Shown in pieces: positions 60,602 through 64,000 of a DNA stretch of 64,000 nucleotides. The DNA is from Sphingomonas hengshuiensis (GTDB lineage Bacteria; Pseudomonadota; Alphaproteobacteria; Sphingomonadales; Sphingomonadaceae). Position 1 is the first letter of the stretch. Each line of letters starts with the position of its first letter. Under the pieces are notes generated by a model, which saw only the letters and a list, made by a program, of their open reading frames with translations, was not told the origin of the DNA and searched no databases. Location: assembly GCA_003240755.1 (NCBI GenBank), contig QFNF01000004.1:60838-124837 (forward strand), written 5' to 3'. Both the position numbers and the translations under genes were made by a program.

Positions 60602-61605
60602 TTGGCGAGTTGCCGCAGCAGGAAGTTGCGCAGTCGCGCGGCGCTATCGGCGGTCAGCGGGTCCAGCACGCCGCGCCCTCCTGCCGGAATATGCGCGGTG
60701 ACGCTGTCGTCGCTGGCAAAGACATAATGATCGAACACCTCGCGCCAATGCTGCTTCTGTTCGGGCGGCAGGTCGCGGATCGCGAGCAGTGCATGATGGA
60801 GCGCATCCTGTGGCTGGCCGAGCCAGCGTGGCGCATCGCGCCACCAGTAGTTCACAAGGATGTTGAACGGTGCCAGCCCCTCGACATGATGCCACCACAG
60901 GCCGGGAATGTGGATTGCATCGCCCGGCTCCAGCTCGGCGACCTGGGCATGGGCCAGCGCCTCTGCGAAGCGCGGGTGCCGATCGACGTCCGGGGCGCTG
61001 AAATCGACCATCGACACCGCCCGTCCGGCGGGCGTGTTGTCGAGTGGTCCCAGATACAGGTTGCAGAACTGGCCGGGCGGGAACAGCGTGAAGCGTCGCC
61101 GGCCCGCCGCGACGCAGGCGAGATTGTCGGGCAGGTCATTATGCGCGGCGATGCGGGTACGCGTACCGATCCAGATACTGGCAAGCGGTTCCCGGGTGCC
61201 GAGGTCGATACGGTTGGCCTCGGCCAGTCCATCGAAGAACCCGCGCATGTCGATCGATGCGAGATAGATGGCGCGCGCGTCGCCAGACTGTTCCAGCCGG
61301 CCCATCTCGCCGAGGATGTCGGGCAGCTTGGCGCGAACGGTGGCGAAATTCATGGCCATCGCTTCATCGTAGAAGAGGCGATCGCCGCCGCCGCGTTGTC
61401 CGACCGACACGGTGAACGGCACATCGCGGTGCCGCGCGACCAGATATTCGCGGGCCGCCTGCGACGACTGGTTCGCCGCCTGCACCAGCGGCCAGTCGGC
61501 GACGAGTCCGCGCACCACGAACGGGGCGGTCGCGGTGCGAAGGTGGCGGTCGAGCGCGGCGGCATCCGCCGCCTGCACCTCGACGACGGGGGCGGGGTCA
61601 GCCAC
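60598..61605 (-). CDS. Cupin/JmjC-like protein (cupin-8 family)
   Basis: A 335-residue protein with a double-stranded beta-helix. Candidate iron ligands RIAAHNDLPDNLACV (HxD) and the distal His in GDAIHIPGLWWHHVEGL; the hydroxylase fold resembles FIH-type cupin-8 oxygenases. GTG start at 61605, inside the SapC coding end (8-nt overlap). It ends inside the start of the halogenase. Likely modifies the substrate taken up by the receptor, or a protein; inferred. Confidence 0.82.
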   Translation of the reverse strand: MADPAPVVEVQAADAAALDRHLRTATAPFVVRGLVADWPLVQAANQSSQAAREYLVARHRDVPFTVSVGQRGGGDRLFYDEAMAMNFATVRAKLPDILGEMGRLEQSGDARAIYLASIDMRGFFDGLAEANRIDLGTREPLASIWIGTRTRIAAHNDLPDNLACVAAGRRRFTLFPPGQFCNLYLGPLDNTPAGRAVSMVDFSAPDVDRHPRFAEALAHAQVAELEPGDAIHIPGLWWHHVEGLAPFNILVNYWWRDAPRWLGQPQDALHHALLAIRDLPPEQKQHWREVFDHYVFASDDSVTAHIPAGGRGVLDPLTADSAARLRNFLLRQLAK

Positions 61606-62305
61606 GCTTGTTTTTGCGCGCGATCAGGGCGGGCAGGTTGGCGAGCGACGCGACCGCCATGTAGATCGGCAGCAGATGGCCATCGGCGTTCAGCTTTCCT
61701 AGCGTTGCAGCGTCCAGTTCGGCCAAACGCTCCTCGGCGATCGTGTGGAAACCGACCAGCCGGTTGGTCGCGCCGCTGTCGAGCGCGACTTCGAGGGTGA
61801 AGGGTTCGAGCAGGCGATAGCGGTCCAGCGCGTCGAAGAACGCCGCCGACGCGCGATAGCCGGCATCGAGCGCCCCCAGCCTTTCGAGGATGACGTCGAG
61901 ATAGGGCGAGGGGCGCCCTTCGCGATCGAACAGGCGGACGCCGCCATCGGTCGCGATCCGCGGGCTGGCCATGTCCACCACTGCCCTCGGCGTCGCGCCG
62001 CCATCGGGCGCTCCGCCGATCAGGAACGGCTGGATATCGATCGACAGCGGCAGATAGGGCGCGTCCCAGCGCTCGTCGGCAAGGAACAGGTTCTCGCCCG
62101 CATCGAAGCCGAACAGCGCCAGAGCGACGAAGCCGGTACGCTCGCGATTCTGGCGAAACAGGATCGGATAGCTTGCCTGCACCTGGCGGAATTCGTCCGG
62201 CACGACCAGCGCAGTCATCACCGCGTCGCCCAGCGCCTCCGATCGTTCGCGCCGGACGCGCACCTCGCGGTGCGCGGCGACGTTCAGCAACTGATGGTCA
62301 GACAT
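61598..62305 (-). CDS. SapC family protein
   Basis: A 235-residue protein of the SapC family, found beside tryptophan-halogenase genes and S-layer-like surface genes. Typical segments: [30 protein letters not shown], and [17 protein letters not shown] at the C-terminus. Function is unknown; a role with the operon's halogenases is inferred from constant neighbourhood. The start at 62305 has GAGG 6 nt upstream and overlaps the preceding halogenase by 8 nt. Confidence 0.85.
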   Translation of the reverse strand: MSDHQLLNVAAHREVRVRRERSEALGDAVMTALVVPDEFRQVQASYPILFRQNRERTGFVALALFGFDAGENLFLADERWDAPYLPLSIDIQPFLIGGAPDGGATPRAVVDMASPRIATDGGVRLFDREGRPSPYLDVILERLGALDAGYRASAAFFDALDRYRLLEPFTLEVALDSGATNRLVGFHTIAEERLAELDAATLGKLNADGHLLPIYMAVASLANLPALIARKNKRG

Positions 62306-63839
62306 GGGCAACCTCGGCAGGGGCGCGGGTGAGCGCATTCAGATATTCGCGGTTCGTCGGCAGGCTGGCGGTCAGCGCGCGGGCCCGTTGGCGGACCTGT
62401 TCCAGTACCATTTTGGTATCGCTGCGTTCGGCGCGCAGCGGGCCGGGCGGCGGCGGCGGCATCCCCATGCCGTACAGCACATATTGGTGGCTGGCGGCCG
62501 GAAATACCTCGTTCGCATGGGCGAAATCGGCTGGCGAAGGCGGCTGGGTCCGCCAGAGCGCCAACAGGTCATGAAGCGCGGGCGGGATCGAAGCCGGATC
62601 GCGATGTGCGCGCCAATAGGGGCTGTCGCGCTCGCTCAGGGCATAGTGAAGCTTGAGGAAGTCGACAATCCGGTCCCAGCGGTAGCGGAACAGGGCGTTG
62701 AACCGGCGGGCATGCAGGTCCATCGCGCTCCGGTCCGCCGGAAACCCGTCGAGCAGCGCGTCGAGCGACAATTCGATCGTGACGATCGCGGACGCTTCCA
62801 GCGGTTCGAGAAAGCCGGCCGACAATCCGATGGCAAGGCAGTTGTTCCGCCAGAACCGCTCGCGATGCGCGGAACGGAAGCGCAACTGGCGGAACGACAG
62901 TCTGGCCGGTTCGACCTCGGGCGCGATGCGTTGGAGATAGGCGGTGAGCGTCGCCGCGGCGTCCGCGTCGCTCGAAAAACCGCTGGCATAGACGCAGCCG
63001 ATCCCGCGTCGCGTCGGCAGGCCGATATCCCAGATCCAGCCCGCGTCGTGCGCCGTGGCGATGGTCTGCGACGCGATCGGGCTGTCGTGCGCCACCGGCA
63101 CCTGCACCGCAAGCGCGCGGTCGTTGAACAGGATGTCGGTACGGTCGATGCTGCCGACCCCGTAATGGCCGCCGATCAGCAGCGCGGCGTGGCCGGTACA
63201 GTCGAGGAACAGGTCGCCCGCGATCCGGCCCGATGTCCGGGTGTCGACGGCGGCTATATCGCCGTTCTGCGCCGCCTCGATGCCGGTCACATGATCGCGT
63301 AGATGACGGACACCCAGTCGCGTGCAGGCGGTTTCGCGCAGCAGTTCGGCGAACTTGCCGGCGTCCAGATGATAGCCATAGTTGAGCGCGCCGGCATAGG
63401 GCGGCATGGTCGGCTGGCGCGGGGCCAGATGCTCGTCGCATATTGCGGGTTGGGCAGACACATGCGCAGCGAAACTGCCCTGCCGCCAGTCGCGCAGCAG
63501 GTCGCCGGGCGACAGGGCGGCGGGTGCCGTGAAGGGGTGGTGATAGCTGTCGCCGGGCAACCCGGTGCGCCATCCGTCGAAGCGCGATCCCTGTTTGAAG
63601 CCCGCATCGGCAGCGCGCAGGAAGGTCGCTTCATCGATCCCGATCCGCGCCAGAGTACCGCGCATTGTCGGCCACGTCCCTTCGCCGACACCGATCGTCG
63701 GCACGTCGGGGGACTCGATCAGCGTGACGGTCAGCGGATCGGCGGCATGGGAGTCGGCGGCGGCCGCGATGCGACACGCCGCCAACCAGCCGGCGGTTCC
63801 GCCGCCGACAATCACGATCCGCCTGATCCGCTCCGTCAT
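62298..63839 (-). CDS. Tryptophan-halogenase-family flavoprotein (second copy)
   Basis: A 513-residue paralogue of the halogenase downstream. FAD motif [18 protein letters not shown] and lysine segment [12 protein letters not shown] are present, but the WxWxIP motif reads GWIWDIGLP, so the canonical IP is displaced. That makes the chemistry less certain than in the first copy. It directly follows the TonB receptor, separated by a perfect 11-bp hairpin. Confidence 0.88.
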   Translation of the reverse strand: MTERIRRIVIVGGGTAGWLAACRIAAAADSHAADPLTVTLIESPDVPTIGVGEGTWPTMRGTLARIGIDEATFLRAADAGFKQGSRFDGWRTGLPGDSYHHPFTAPAALSPGDLLRDWRQGSFAAHVSAQPAICDEHLAPRQPTMPPYAGALNYGYHLDAGKFAELLRETACTRLGVRHLRDHVTGIEAAQNGDIAAVDTRTSGRIAGDLFLDCTGHAALLIGGHYGVGSIDRTDILFNDRALAVQVPVAHDSPIASQTIATAHDAGWIWDIGLPTRRGIGCVYASGFSSDADAAATLTAYLQRIAPEVEPARLSFRQLRFRSAHRERFWRNNCLAIGLSAGFLEPLEASAIVTIELSLDALLDGFPADRSAMDLHARRFNALFRYRWDRIVDFLKLHYALSERDSPYWRAHRDPASIPPALHDLLALWRTQPPSPADFAHANEVFPAASHQYVLYGMGMPPPPPGPLRAERSDTKMVLEQVRQRARALTASLPTNREYLNALTRAPAEVAHV

Positions 63840-63858
63840 GGTTCAATCCCTGGCCGGC

Positions 63859-63883
63859 GGGCGGCGGCAACGTGCCGCCGCCC
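63859..63883 (-). repeat. Intercistronic hairpin between TonB receptor and halogenase
   Basis: GGGCGGCGGCA (63859-63869) pairs with TGCCGCCGCCC (63873-63883) around an ACG loop. No T-run; likely an mRNA stabiliser or processing site that lets the receptor be made in excess. Confidence 0.6.
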
Positions 63884-63899
63884 CCGGACCGCTTTCGCA

Positions 63900-64000
63900 T
63901 CAGAAGCTGAAGCGGACCCCGCCGGTATAGCGCGCAAAGCCGGGCTGCGCGAACGTCACGAAGTTTTCGTTGCGACGATGCCCGCGCCGCCCTTCGCCGG
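63900..64000 (-). CDS. TonB-dependent receptor, C-terminal end (cut by window edge)
   Basis: Only the last 32 or so codons are in the window. They read NENFVTFAQPGFARYTGGVR before FSF and a TGA stop at 63900-63902. Aromatic alternation and the terminal Phe are those of the final barrel strand of TonB-dependent receptors. It is the first visible gene of the halogenase operon and presumably imports the substrate that the downstream enzymes act on. Confidence 0.75.
   Translation of the reverse strand, partial: GEGRRGHRRNENFVTFAQPGFARYTGGVRFSF

Overview
The window looks like chromosomal core DNA from a high-GC alphaproteobacterium, most likely a sphingomonad (Sphingomonas or a close relative). 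The reasons are the GC-rich codon use, the family content (paired tryptophan-halogenase-like genes with SapC and JmjC-like genes beside a TonB-dependent receptor), and above all the order rpsB-tsf-pyrH-frr-uppS-cdsA-dxr-rseP-bamA-ompH-fabZ with no lpx genes, which fits a bacterium that builds its outer leaflet from glycosphingolipids instead of lipid A. I saw no phage, transposon, CRISPR array or rRNA operon.

Layout. 1-1.8 kb: a SWIB-domain protein, then a coupled pair of exported/outer-membrane proteins of unknown role. 1.9-9.5 kb: branched-chain amino-acid synthesis on the minus strand (leuA; ilvB-ilvN-ilvC), interrupted by a short BLUF photoreceptor and a YceI lipocalin-like protein, then miaA. 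9.5-13.9 kb: serB, a Sel1/SPOR protein, and a ParA / ribbon-helix-helix-like / TPR-SPOR gene set. 13.9-17.7 kb (minus): DUF3089 hydrolase, ruvX, pyrB and a dihydroorotase-like gene that has lost most catalytic residues. 17.8-21.7 kb: gatC-gatA-gatB and an exported cyclophilin. 21.8-29.4 kb: two tiny disordered proteins, tRNA-Leu, trigger factor with an unusual His/Lys-rich tail, a GT2 glycosyltransferase, clpP, clpX, a HAD phosphatase and a ChaA-type antiporter. 29.6-34.5 kb: an M1 peptidase, lon, HU and tRNA-Val. 34.7-40 kb: a beta-helix-like lipoprotein with a TonB-dependent receptor, and a 2OG-Fe(II) oxygenase. 40-46.3 kb: tRNA-His, an amino-acid dehydrogenase, a CPA2 antiporter, icd, psd, pssA and a small membrane protein. 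46.4-57.9 kb: the translation/envelope cluster rpsB to fabZ, then rpmE. 58-64 kb (minus): a carbohydrate-uptake-type operon, TonB receptor (cut by the window edge), halogenase, SapC, JmjC-like, halogenase, LacI regulator.

How the parts work together. Many neighbours are joined by 1-8 nt stop/start overlaps (ATGA, GTGA, TTGA), so translational coupling is the rule: pyrB-pyrC', gatC-gatA, frr-uppS-cdsA-dxr-rseP, bamA-ompH and the whole halogenase operon. The tig-clpP-clpX-lon-HU stretch is a protein-quality-control neighbourhood. The most noteworthy items are the catalytically degenerate dihydroorotase fused by overlap to pyrB, a putative leucine leader peptide before leuA, the orphan ParA set flanked by two SPOR proteins, the lipoprotein/TonB-receptor pair, the two-halogenase operon, and the missing lpx genes. 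All functional calls rest on reading motifs and gene order; no database search was run.
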